From assembly GCA_903932565.1 (NCBI GenBank), contig CAIZGQ010000619.1, positions 1 to 9,767 of the forward strand: a DNA stretch of 9,767 nt, read 5' to 3'. Each line of letters opens with the position of its first letter. Position 1 is the stretch's first letter. A model generated the notes under the pieces. It saw only the letters and a program-made list of their open reading frames with translations, did no database searches and was not told the origin of the DNA. Origin of the DNA: an uncultured Hyphomicrobiales bacterium. GTDB taxonomy: Bacteria > Pseudomonadota > Alphaproteobacteria > Rhizobiales > Beijerinckiaceae. Made by a program: the position numbers and the translations under genes. Shown here piece by piece: positions 1 to 5,950 of this stretch.

Positions 1-4
1 ACCA

Positions 5-30
5 TCTGGCAGGACACCTATCCTGCCAGA
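5..30 (-). terminator. Perfect 10-bp hairpin after the patatin gene, possible terminator
   Basis: TCTGGCAGGA (5-14) and TCCTGCCAGA (21-30) are perfect inverted repeats around a 6-base loop. On the minus strand the hairpin begins 17 bases after the patatin stop codon, where a Rho-independent terminator would sit. Only four bases beyond it (TGGT on the minus strand) are visible, so a U-tract can be neither shown nor excluded. It could instead be a bidirectional terminator shared with the next gene or an mRNA-stabilising stem. The hairpin itself is certain; the terminator role is inferred. Confidence 0.5.
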
Positions 31-47
31 CGGGTAGACGATGCGCC

Positions 48-1217
48 TCAGGTCGGGTCTTCCCGATGCAGGTCATGGATGGAGACACCATCGAGGATGG
101 AGGATTTTGCCAGCCATTCGGGATGGCGCAGCGTGCGCAAGGTGTCGGCAAACCCCGATTCCCAATGCTCACGCATGGACGCGCCGGAAAACTCGTAATC
201 CTTCGCAGCACCTTCGTAGTGTTTGAACTGGTAAATCAGATGCACGATATTAACGTCGGAACTCTTCGAATATTCCTTGATGATCTCCGCCTCGCCCGGC
301 TTCAGGTCTGCCTCTGGAATCCGCTTCAGGGCATCGAGGATCTGCATCTTCAACTTGTGCACGCGTGTGTAGGTGTCAGTATTTTGTCGCGTGCGGCTTG
401 AATAGGTGATGTCTTTCTGGCGGGAGGTCACGTCCTCCATCGTCTGCGGCATCGGCCCGCGCGCGCTGAAGAGATCAACCTGAAACACCAGCGAGGATTC
501 TGACGGGTCCTGGTCGAGCAGATATTGCAGCGGCGTGTTGGAGACGATGCCACCATCCCAGTAATATTCGCCATCGATCTTGATGGGAGGTAACGCAGGC
601 GGGAGCGCACCCGAGGCCATGATATGTTCCGGCCCAATACGAATCTTGGCTGAATCAAAATAAACGAAATTGCCCGTTTGGATGTTCACGGCACCGACGC
701 TGATGCGCTTCTTGCCATTGTTCAACAAATCAAAATCAACCAGCTCTTCAAGCGTCGTTTTGAGATCTGCGGTGTCGTAATAGCTGAGTGCCGCCTCAGA
801 ACCGCGCGGCTGCAACCACGGTCCAGGCACCCGCGGTTTGAAGAACCCCGGCTGGCCCAGAAACATGGTCATCATCGCGCTGGCCTGGTTGGACCAGTCG
901 CGAAACATGTCAACGCTGGGCTTCTCCATCCAGATGTCACGACCGGAAATCTTGGTCCAGAAGGCCTCCAGACGCTCGCGTCGCAGGTGGGGTGGATTGC
1001 CTGCAATGAGCGCGGTGTTGATCGCGCCGATGGAGACGCCCGAAATCCAGTTGGGTTCACAATTGGCTTCCGCCAGCGCTTCATACACACCCGCTTGATA
1101 AGCCCCCAGCGCACCGCCACCTTGCAGGACCAGCGCCACGCGATCGTAGGTGGCGGCAAGCGACGAAATATCCATGGGCGCGTGAACTGTGCGGCCGCTT
1201 CGTGCAGTGCCCGTCAT
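48..1217 (-). CDS. Patatin-like phospholipase (DUF3734-type C-terminus)
   Basis: A 389-residue patatin-family acyl hydrolase, predicted to cleave fatty acyl esters of lipids with a Ser-Asp dyad. The oxyanion-hole motif GGGALG lies at residues 33-38, the nucleophile elbow GVSIG at 60-64 (Ser62), and the catalytic Asp in DGG at 221-223 (Asp221). The region after about residue 280 resembles the DUF3734 tail found on many proteobacterial patatins, which has no known function. There is no signal peptide or membrane segment, so it is probably cytoplasmic. The ATG at 1217 is favoured over Met15 because GGGAG lies 7 bases upstream and the ATG overlaps the adc stop codon as ATGA, indicating translational coupling; Met15 has no ribosome site. 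Coupling to adc suggests a role in storage-lipid or PHB-linked carbon metabolism, but the substrate is unknown. The gene is complete. Confidence 0.93.
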   Translation of the reverse strand: MTGTARSGRTVHAPMDISSLAATYDRVALVLQGGGALGAYQAGVYEALAEANCEPNWISGVSIGAINTALIAGNPPHLRRERLEAFWTKISGRDIWMEKPSVDMFRDWSNQASAMMTMFLGQPGFFKPRVPGPWLQPRGSEAALSYYDTADLKTTLEELVDFDLLNNGKKRISVGAVNIQTGNFVYFDSAKIRIGPEHIMASGALPPALPPIKIDGEYYWDGGIVSNTPLQYLLDQDPSESSLVFQVDLFSARGPMPQTMEDVTSRQKDITYSSRTRQNTDTYTRVHKLKMQILDALKRIPEADLKPGEAEIIKEYSKSSDVNIVHLIYQFKHYEGAAKDYEFSGASMREHWESGFADTLRTLRHPEWLAKSSILDGVSIHDLHREDPT

Positions 1218-1999
1218 GCCTTGGCTCCCGATCCTGAAGCGCCCGGCGCAACGTTATGTTTTGGGTCCAGGTAGTCGTAAACAACTTCGCCCATGCCGAG
1301 CGTGATGTCGGCTATGAAATGCGTCGCGCCGATCACCTCAAGAACCGGCAGCCGCGCCACATCGGCCATCACGTGGTGAAACAATTCGAGCGCCGCTGGT
1401 CCGCTCCAGGCACCCTTCAGCACAGCGTCCTGCATGTGATACCGCACCAGTTCGCAGATGCGCGTTGTGCCATCCACGTGAGGGATAATTTTGAGAAGAA
1501 AATTGGGTTCGCCCAGCGCATGCAGGATTGGATCAGGTGGCAAGATCTTGTGCTTGTAACCCATGCTGCCAACCACACAGGTCACGGACCCATAATGCAG
1601 GGTTCCCACAAGGACTTCGTTCTCATGAACGATCTTCGGGTTCGCGTATTTTTTCGGGAATCCCCAGATTTCACGACCACCGGCGATGGGGGCCTCGTCG
1701 TCCAGATACATCGAGTGGACGTAGGACCCTTTCTCGCCATCAAAAGTAACAGGGATCACCTGGCCGGATTCCGTATAATCGCCAAAGCCCGTTGAGTCCG
1801 GCATGCGGATAAATTCGTATTTGACGATTGCGTCGGTGACTTCGAGTGGCTCGGGCACCACAGCGCGCAACGCGTCCATGTCGGTGCGATAGGTGATGAT
1901 GACATATTCGCGATTGTAGAAGCGGTAAGGGCCGGGCGGGAACGATGGGTTGGTCAACGGCATTGCTGTCGCCGTCTTGATCACGTCTTCAATCTTCAT
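1214..1999 (-). CDS. adc: Acetoacetate decarboxylase
   Basis: A 261-residue enzyme that decarboxylates acetoacetate to acetone and CO2 through a Schiff base on lysine. Compared from memory with clostridial Adc (244 residues), it aligns along its whole length: PLTNPSFPPGPYRFYNREY near the N-terminus, TDMDALRAVVPEPLE at 40-53, YTESGQ at 75-80, GREIWGFPKK at 108-117, and YDYL at the end. The Schiff-base lysine corresponds to Lys116 beside Lys117, whose pairing lowers its pKa; Arg30 and Glu77 match the other active-site residues. The ATG at 1999 is chosen because GGAG lies 9 bases upstream and the protein then begins where the family begins. The open frame runs upstream to 2140, but that extension is unlike the family and covers the intergenic palindromes. 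A 13-residue Gly/Ala/Ser-rich tail carries the ribosome site of the coupled patatin gene. Possible partners are 3-hydroxybutyrate or ketone-body enzymes outside the window. Confidence 0.95.
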   Translation of the reverse strand: MKIEDVIKTATAMPLTNPSFPPGPYRFYNREYVIITYRTDMDALRAVVPEPLEVTDAIVKYEFIRMPDSTGFGDYTESGQVIPVTFDGEKGSYVHSMYLDDEAPIAGGREIWGFPKKYANPKIVHENEVLVGTLHYGSVTCVVGSMGYKHKILPPDPILHALGEPNFLLKIIPHVDGTTRICELVRYHMQDAVLKGAWSGPAALELFHHVMADVARLPVLEVIGATHFIADITLGMGEVVYDYLDPKHNVAPGASGSGAKA

Positions 2000-2070
2000 T
2001 GTCCCGGGCTCCGTCGGCTCGTTCGTGGATCCAATGCTGTTGTGTCCTAATTGCACGGTGTGACAAGTCC

Positions 2071-2122
2071 AAAACAGCCGCAGGTGGCGAAAACAGCGGC
2101 AAGCGGTTTTCGCAATATTGCG
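2071..2122. promoter_or_regulatory. Palindrome and repeat cluster in the divergent adc / FrhB-like region
   Basis: Between adc (minus) and the FrhB-like gene (plus), three overlapping symmetric elements occupy about 50 bases. AAAACAGCCGC (2071-2081) recurs as AAAACAGCGGC (2090-2100), 19 bases on. GCGAAAAC (2087-2094) and GTTTTCGC (2106-2113) are perfect inverted repeats around 11 bases. CGCAATATTGCG (2111-2122) is a perfect 12-bp palindrome that overlaps the last of these. A nearby ATGCC/GGCAT inverted repeat spans 2139-2150. This is the arrangement expected of binding sites for a dimeric regulator acting on one or both genes. I found no convincing -35/-10 pair here, and no regulator gene is in the window, so the role is inferred. 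Confidence 0.5.
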
Positions 2123-2225
2123 GATTTTCGGCGCGGCCATGCCCCGGCATAGCTCACCTTGCGTTCACACCCTAAACCGATAGCCTTGCGCACGACGCAC
2201 GTTAGACATGGTCAGGGGAGCGAAC

Positions 2226-3497
2226 GTGACACGGCAGGGCCTATCCGCAGACGCCATCATTGTGCCCTCGCTCGCGGATGCCGTGCCCCGGCATCTGTGC
2301 ACAGATTGCGGCATTTCACGCACGGATGATCCCAAGCGCTGCGGGCGGGCCTGCCAGTTCATCGCCCCGGACTATCCTGCTCTGGAAACGAAGGTGCATG
2401 GCCGCGCCCGGGATCCGGCCCGCACCGACGAGCAATTCTTTGGGCCGTTTCAACGCATGGTGCGCGCCTCGTTGAAGGCACCCAGTCCGGGCGCACAATG
2501 GACAGGCATCGTCACGCGAATCGGGGCGCGTCTGTTGGAGACCGGCGCCGTGGATGCGGTGCTCACGATGGCACCGGACCCAGATGATATGTGGCGTCCC
2601 GTGCCTGTGCTGGTCACAGAGGCTGAAGCCATGGCGCAGGTCCGCGGCATGCGGATGGGCTACGCGCCCTTGTTGGCGCTGCTTGAACCTGCGCGCCAAC
2701 GCGGCTTCACCCGCCTCGCAATCATCGGCATTCCCTGTCAGGTCTATGCCCTGCGGGCATTGGAAAAAGAGCTTGGATTTGAGAAGCTTTTTGTCATTGG
2801 TACACCGTGCTCTGACAACACGACGACCGAGAAATTCCATGATTTCCTGAACCTGCTCTCGGACCAGCCCGAGACGATCACCTATCTGGAGTTCCGCGCC
2901 GATTATCACGTCGAGTTGCGGTTTGCCGATGGCAAGGTGAAGGAAATCCCCTTCTTGCAATTGCCGATTTCGAAGCTTCCGCCGGATTTCTTCCCGATGA
3001 CCTGCCGCACCTGTGTCGATTACACCAATGTGCTGGCGGATATCACGGTTGGATATATGGGCGGGCAGGGCGAGCAATGGCTGATTGTACGCAACACGCG
3101 GGGTGAGGAACTCATCTCCTTGCTGGGCGATGAATTGAAGCAATCGGCCCCCGGCAGTGCGGGCAAGCGCAAGGGCGCGGTGACGGGATTTCTCGCCAAT
3201 ACCGAACGCGCAGCAGGTGGGTTGCCGCTGCGCCGCATGCCGGATTTTCTGCGCCATATTGTCGGGTGGTTGATGCCGCGCGTCGGGCCACGTGGGCTGG
3301 AGTTTGCCCGCGCCCGCGTCGAGATGAAAGCGGTGGAGACGGTGCTGCATCTGCGCCGGGCCGAACCCAAGCGCATGAAGACCATGATACCCGATCACGT
3401 CTGGGCGATTGTCGCCCCGTATGGATTAAAGCCGCAGGCGGGCGAACGGACCACGCTCGAAACGGACGTTGCTCCAACACAACAATCTGCCGTGTGA
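2226..3497 (+). CDS. FrhB/BciB/HCAR-family iron-sulfur flavoprotein
   Basis: About 423 residues. It belongs to the coenzyme F420 hydrogenase beta-subunit family and most resembles its long chlorophyll branch: BciB (ferredoxin-dependent 8-vinyl reductase) and plant HCAR (7-hydroxymethyl chlorophyll a reductase). Shared landmarks, in this numbering, are the N-terminal cluster CTDCGIS (25-31), GIPCQVYALRALEKELG (168-184), GTPCSDN (192-198), CRTCVDYTN..ADITVGYMG (260-279) and a C-terminal VGPRGLEFAR stretch (353-362). Eight cysteines (25, 28, 39, 43, 171, 195, 260, 263) would suit two [4Fe-4S] clusters, with FAD expected from the family. The usual GLC after the first CxxC is GIS here. The GTG at 2226 is preferred because AGGGGAG ends 5 bases upstream; an in-frame ATG at 2208 would add six residues but has no ribosome site. 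No other photosynthesis gene is visible, so 8-vinyl reduction is only one possibility. Confidence 0.88.
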   Translation: MTRQGLSADAIIVPSLADAVPRHLCTDCGISRTDDPKRCGRACQFIAPDYPALETKVHGRARDPARTDEQFFGPFQRMVRASLKAPSPGAQWTGIVTRIGARLLETGAVDAVLTMAPDPDDMWRPVPVLVTEAEAMAQVRGMRMGYAPLLALLEPARQRGFTRLAIIGIPCQVYALRALEKELGFEKLFVIGTPCSDNTTTEKFHDFLNLLSDQPETITYLEFRADYHVELRFADGKVKEIPFLQLPISKLPPDFFPMTCRTCVDYTNVLADITVGYMGGQGEQWLIVRNTRGEELISLLGDELKQSAPGSAGKRKGAVTGFLANTERAAGGLPLRRMPDFLRHIVGWLMPRVGPRGLEFARARVEMKAVETVLHLRRAEPKRMKTMIPDHVWAIVAPYGLKPQAGERTTLETDVAPTQQSAV

Positions 3498-3531
3498 GGC
3501 TGATGGCAGCCTCTGAGCCCCAGCAATTTTT
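3496..3531 (+). terminator. Weak terminator candidate after the FrhB-like gene
   Basis: GAGGCTG (3496-3502) and CAGCCTC (3507-3513) form a perfect 7-bp stem with an ATGG loop that overlaps the stop codon of the FrhB-like gene. Five T residues follow at 3527-3531, but 13 bases separate them from the stem, more than in a classical intrinsic terminator. It may end or attenuate transcription before the SDR gene. Confidence 0.35.
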
Positions 3532-3598
3532 GATGGGCGTTTCGCGTTGTCCAAGCTATAGGGGCATTCCGTGAAGCGATGCGCACAGGAACAAACAC

Positions 3599-4342
3599 AT
3601 GCTCAAAGGTCGGACGATTGTGGTCACCGGGGCCGCCCGCGGCGTCGGCCTTGAAATCGCGCGCACCTGTGCACGGCATGGCGCAAAGCTCATCATTGGG
3701 GACATTCTCACAGATATTGGCGAGGCCGCGACACAGCACTTGATCGCTGCGGGCGCATCCGCGCGCTTCATACCGGTCGATCTGGAAAACCCCGACTCCA
3801 TTGCAGCGTTTGCCAAATCCATCGCGGACCACGAGGGTGAGATTCATGGCCTCGTCAACAATGGGGCGATTGCCACCAACGTTGGCGGCAAGATGTTTGA
3901 AGACATCGACATGGCGCTCTGGGACAAGGTCATGCGCGTGAATGTGCGTGGCACATGGCTGATGACAAAGGCCATGAGCCCGCTGTTTCAGCACGGCGGC
4001 CAGATCGTCAATGTCGCATCCGACACGGCCCTGTGGGGTGCGCCACGCCTGCTCGCCTATGTGGCCAGCAAAGGGGCTGTGATCTCGATGACACGGTCCC
4101 TCGCCCGCGAGCTTGGGCCGCGCCGGATCGGCGTAACTGTCATTGCGCCCGGCATCATGCGCAACGAGGCGACGGATTATGTACCGGCCGAGCGGCACCA
4201 GGCTTACGAAAATGGCCGCGCCGTTCCTGGTCCGCAGATGCCGGAAGACATCACGGACATCATCGCGTTTTTGTTGACGCCGGAGGCGATTGGTTTGACG
4301 GGGCAGGTGCTTCCTGTTGGCAACGGATTCGTCTTCAACTGA
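3599..4342 (+). CDS. SDR-family NAD(P)-dependent oxidoreductase
   Basis: A complete 247-residue classical short-chain dehydrogenase/reductase that oxidises an alcohol or reduces a ketone with a nicotinamide cofactor. The dinucleotide motif TGAARGVG is at 10-17, Asp35 ends the second strand and suggests NAD(H) preference, Asp61 sits in the adenine pocket motif, and the catalytic set is Asn115, Ser141, Tyr154 and Lys158 (YVASK). The usual NNAG motif reads NNGA at 87-90. The C-terminal LTGQVLPVGNGF matches the family end, usually TGQ.I.VDGG, with the last Gly pair changed. The ATG at 3599 has AGGA 8 bases upstream. It lies between the FrhB-like gene (101-base gap) and the oxygenase (282-base gap). 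A role as dihydrodiol or other alcohol dehydrogenase alongside the oxygenase is possible, but a separate promoter precedes the oxygenase. The substrate is unknown. Confidence 0.93.
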   Translation: MLKGRTIVVTGAARGVGLEIARTCARHGAKLIIGDILTDIGEAATQHLIAAGASARFIPVDLENPDSIAAFAKSIADHEGEIHGLVNNGAIATNVGGKMFEDIDMALWDKVMRVNVRGTWLMTKAMSPLFQHGGQIVNVASDTALWGAPRLLAYVASKGAVISMTRSLARELGPRRIGVTVIAPGIMRNEATDYVPAERHQAYENGRAVPGPQMPEDITDIIAFLLTPEAIGLTGQVLPVGNGFVFN

Positions 4343-4389
4343 ACGATCCCGCGAGACCCGATCACGACGACGCATCATGTTGATGACGG

Positions 4390-4419
4390 TTGACACCCCG
4401 TGCAGCCGATGCGCTATTT
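4390..4419 (+). promoter_or_regulatory. Sigma70-type promoter candidate for the Rieske oxygenase
   Basis: A perfect TTGACA (4390-4395) is followed after 18 bases by CTATTT (4414-4419), close to the alphaproteobacterial housekeeping pattern TTGAC-N17-CTATRT. Transcription would begin near 4426, giving a leader of about 200 bases before the oxygenase ATG at 4625. It lies 47 bases after the SDR stop codon, so the oxygenase is probably its own transcription unit. This is the best promoter match I see in the window. Confidence 0.6.
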
Positions 4420-4441
4420 TAACGCCAAGAACGTCGTGCCA

Positions 4442-4595
4442 GAACAAGGAACAAGCGGTTTCAAAACAGGGCAGGAAAGATCAAATGAGCGGCCATCCTT
4501 GTTCGGCGAACAAGCGTGAAGTCCAATCAAGCTTGGCCTTGCGATCTGTTGAACCGTGATCCAGCTTTTGTGAGCGCCGTTTTCCCGAACAAACG
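4442..4595 (+). repeat. Repeated GAACAAG words and hairpin in the oxygenase leader
   Basis: GAACAAG occurs head to tail at 4442-4448 and 4449-4455 and again at 4508-4514; a shorter relative, GAACAAACG, is at 4587-4595. The copies at 4449 and 4508 both continue as GAACAAGCG. An inverted copy, CTTGTTC (4498-4504), pairs with the 4508 copy to make a perfect 7-bp stem with a GGC loop. The repeats lie downstream of the promoter candidate, so they could be a repressor-binding array or RNA structure in the leader. The function is inferred only from clustering. Confidence 0.4.
4485..4559 (+). CDS. Possible 24-residue leader ORF upstream of the oxygenase
   Basis: The ATG at 4485 has AGGA (4473-4476) 8 bases upstream, a better ribosome site than that of the oxygenase itself. 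It opens a 24-codon frame ending in TGA at 4557-4559. The peptide begins MSGHPCSANKREV, shows no recognisable domain and no run of one amino acid typical of a classical attenuation leader. The GAACAAG hairpin (4498-4514) lies inside it, so translation could affect leader folding. It may equally be chance; the frame stays open upstream to 4317 without known similarity. Confidence 0.25.
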   Translation: MSGHPCSANKREVQSSLALRSVEP

Positions 4596-4624
4596 CCCGT
4601 GCTGATAAAGGTTCGAGTCTTGCC

Positions 4625-5893
4625 ATGCTAAAACACGAAGACAATGAGCGGCTGGTCCGCGTTGGTCCCGGCACGCCTGCCGGCGAGATGTTCCGTCGCT
4701 ATTGGCAGCCGGTGCTTCTGTCCAGCGAATTGCCTGAGACCGATGGCGAGCCGGTGCGCGTGCGCCTGCTCGGCGAAGATTTGCTGGCCTTCCGTGACAC
4801 CAACGGGAAGGTCGGCCTCGTTGACGCCTATTGCCCGCATCGCCGCGCGCCGATGTTCTACGGTCGCAACGAAGAGTGTGGCCTGCGCTGCGTTTACCAT
4901 GGCTGGAAGTTCAATGCCGACGGCGATTGCACCGATCTCCCCACCGAGCCGCCCGACAGCCCAGTGAAGCGCAACGTGCGGATCACGGCTTATCCAACTG
5001 TTGAAAAAGGCGCACTGATTTGGGCGTATCTTGGCCCCAAGGATACCATGCCGCCCACGCCCGATTACGAATGGCTACGCGTGCCCGCCGCCAATCTGCA
5101 CGTCAGCCGCACAAATCAGGCCTGCAATTACCTGCAGGCACTGGAGGGCGGACTCGACACCGCGCATTCATCTTACCTGCACAACAACAAGCTTGGCGAT
5201 AACACGTATCTGCGCAATCGCGACGGTGCGCCGAAACTTGAAATCGAGAAGACGGATTACGGTTATTCCTACATCTCGCACCGGCAGGCAGATGGTGGCG
5301 AATATGTGCGCGTGTATCACTACGTCATGCCCGCGCAGCAAATGCGGGGTAACTTTACAGCGCGCACCGGCGGCCCTGCCAAATACCCCAAGGTTGACGG
5401 GCATGTCTGGGTGCCAATGGACGATGAGACCACCTGCGTCTTCAACTTCTTTTATGGCGATGACAAGGACGTTGTCTTCTCGAACGACGTCCGCGATCAT
5501 TTCGACGATGATTACGGCCGCGGCAAAGACGACATGATCCCCGGCACGTTTTGGCTCAAGCGCAATCCGTCGAACAATTACATGATCGACCGGCAGGTGC
5601 AGAAGACGCAGACGTTTACGGGCATCAAAGGCATCAACACGCAGGATTTCGCGTTGCAGGAAGGCATGGGTCCGATAGTTGATCGCAGCAAGGAACATTT
5701 GGGGTCCTCTGACCGCGCCATCACCACCATGCGGCGTATGTTGCTGGAAGCCACGCGCACGGTCGAGGACAAGCAGACACCGCCCGGCGTTGAACCTGCA
5801 ACGCACAACCACTTCCGCCCGCACGACAAGTTCGTGCCAGCCGGTGAGGATTGGCGGCTCTTTCTAAAAGACGACATCAAGGCCAAGTGGTAA
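4625..5893 (+). CDS. Rieske non-heme iron oxygenase, phthalate dioxygenase/LigXa type
   Basis: A complete 422-residue oxygenase component that would insert oxygen into, or demethylate, an aromatic compound using electrons from a separate reductase. The N-terminal MLKHEDNERLVRVGPGTP and GEMFRRYW resemble phthalate 4,5-dioxygenase oxygenase subunits and LigXa-type O-demethylases. The Rieske [2Fe-2S] ligands are Cys70 and His72 (CPHRRAP) and Cys89 and His92 (CVYHGWKF). The mononuclear iron site is EGGLDTAHSSYLH, with Asp178 as the bridging residue, His181 and His186 as ligands, and probably Asp341 as the carboxylate ligand. The length is normal for these single-subunit-type oxygenases. The ATG at 4625 fits the family start, although the ribosome site is weak (AAAGG 13 bases away). 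No ferredoxin reductase is adjacent. The following binding-protein gene, 57 bases on, may be co-transcribed and suggests an imported carboxylated or aromatic substrate. The exact reaction cannot be assigned. Confidence 0.93.
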   Translation: MLKHEDNERLVRVGPGTPAGEMFRRYWQPVLLSSELPETDGEPVRVRLLGEDLLAFRDTNGKVGLVDAYCPHRRAPMFYGRNEECGLRCVYHGWKFNADGDCTDLPTEPPDSPVKRNVRITAYPTVEKGALIWAYLGPKDTMPPTPDYEWLRVPAANLHVSRTNQACNYLQALEGGLDTAHSSYLHNNKLGDNTYLRNRDGAPKLEIEKTDYGYSYISHRQADGGEYVRVYHYVMPAQQMRGNFTARTGGPAKYPKVDGHVWVPMDDETTCVFNFFYGDDKDVVFSNDVRDHFDDDYGRGKDDMIPGTFWLKRNPSNNYMIDRQVQKTQTFTGIKGINTQDFALQEGMGPIVDRSKEHLGSSDRAITTMRRMLLEATRTVEDKQTPPGVEPATHNHFRPHDKFVPAGEDWRLFLKDDIKAKW

Positions 5894-5907
5894 ACTCATA
5901 AAGCGCC

Positions 5908-5928
5908 GCGCGCGATTTATTCGCGCGC
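5908..5928 (+). repeat. GC-rich hairpin between oxygenase and binding-protein genes
   Basis: GCGCGCGA (5908-5915) and TCGCGCGC (5921-5928) form a perfect 8-bp stem with a TTTAT loop in the 57-base gap between the two genes. The bases after the stem are A-rich, not T-rich, so it is not a classical terminator on the plus strand. It may protect the upstream mRNA end or set the ratio of the two products. Confidence 0.5.
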
Positions 5929-5950
5929 TCAAAAACATAGGGTCGAAACA

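Noticed and set aside
2000..2140. Longer adc start at 2140 adding 47 residues
   Set aside because: The extension does not resemble acetoacetate decarboxylases, covers the palindrome cluster, and the ATG at 1999 has a good ribosome site.
2140..2294. TGCCCCGGCAT repeated at 2140-2150 and 2284-2294
   Set aside because: A short G/C-rich 11-mer, one copy inside a coding region; two copies in 10 kb of such DNA are weak evidence for a site.
2316..3398. Long antisense open frame (about 360 codons) across the FrhB-like gene
   Set aside because: It mirrors a well-supported gene, has no recognisable domain and shows His/Arg/Gln-rich composition typical of the reverse complement of high-GC coding DNA.
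3395..4447. Long antisense open frame (about 350 codons) across the SDR gene
   Set aside because: The plus strand carries an intact SDR with all catalytic residues; the antisense product resembles no family I know.
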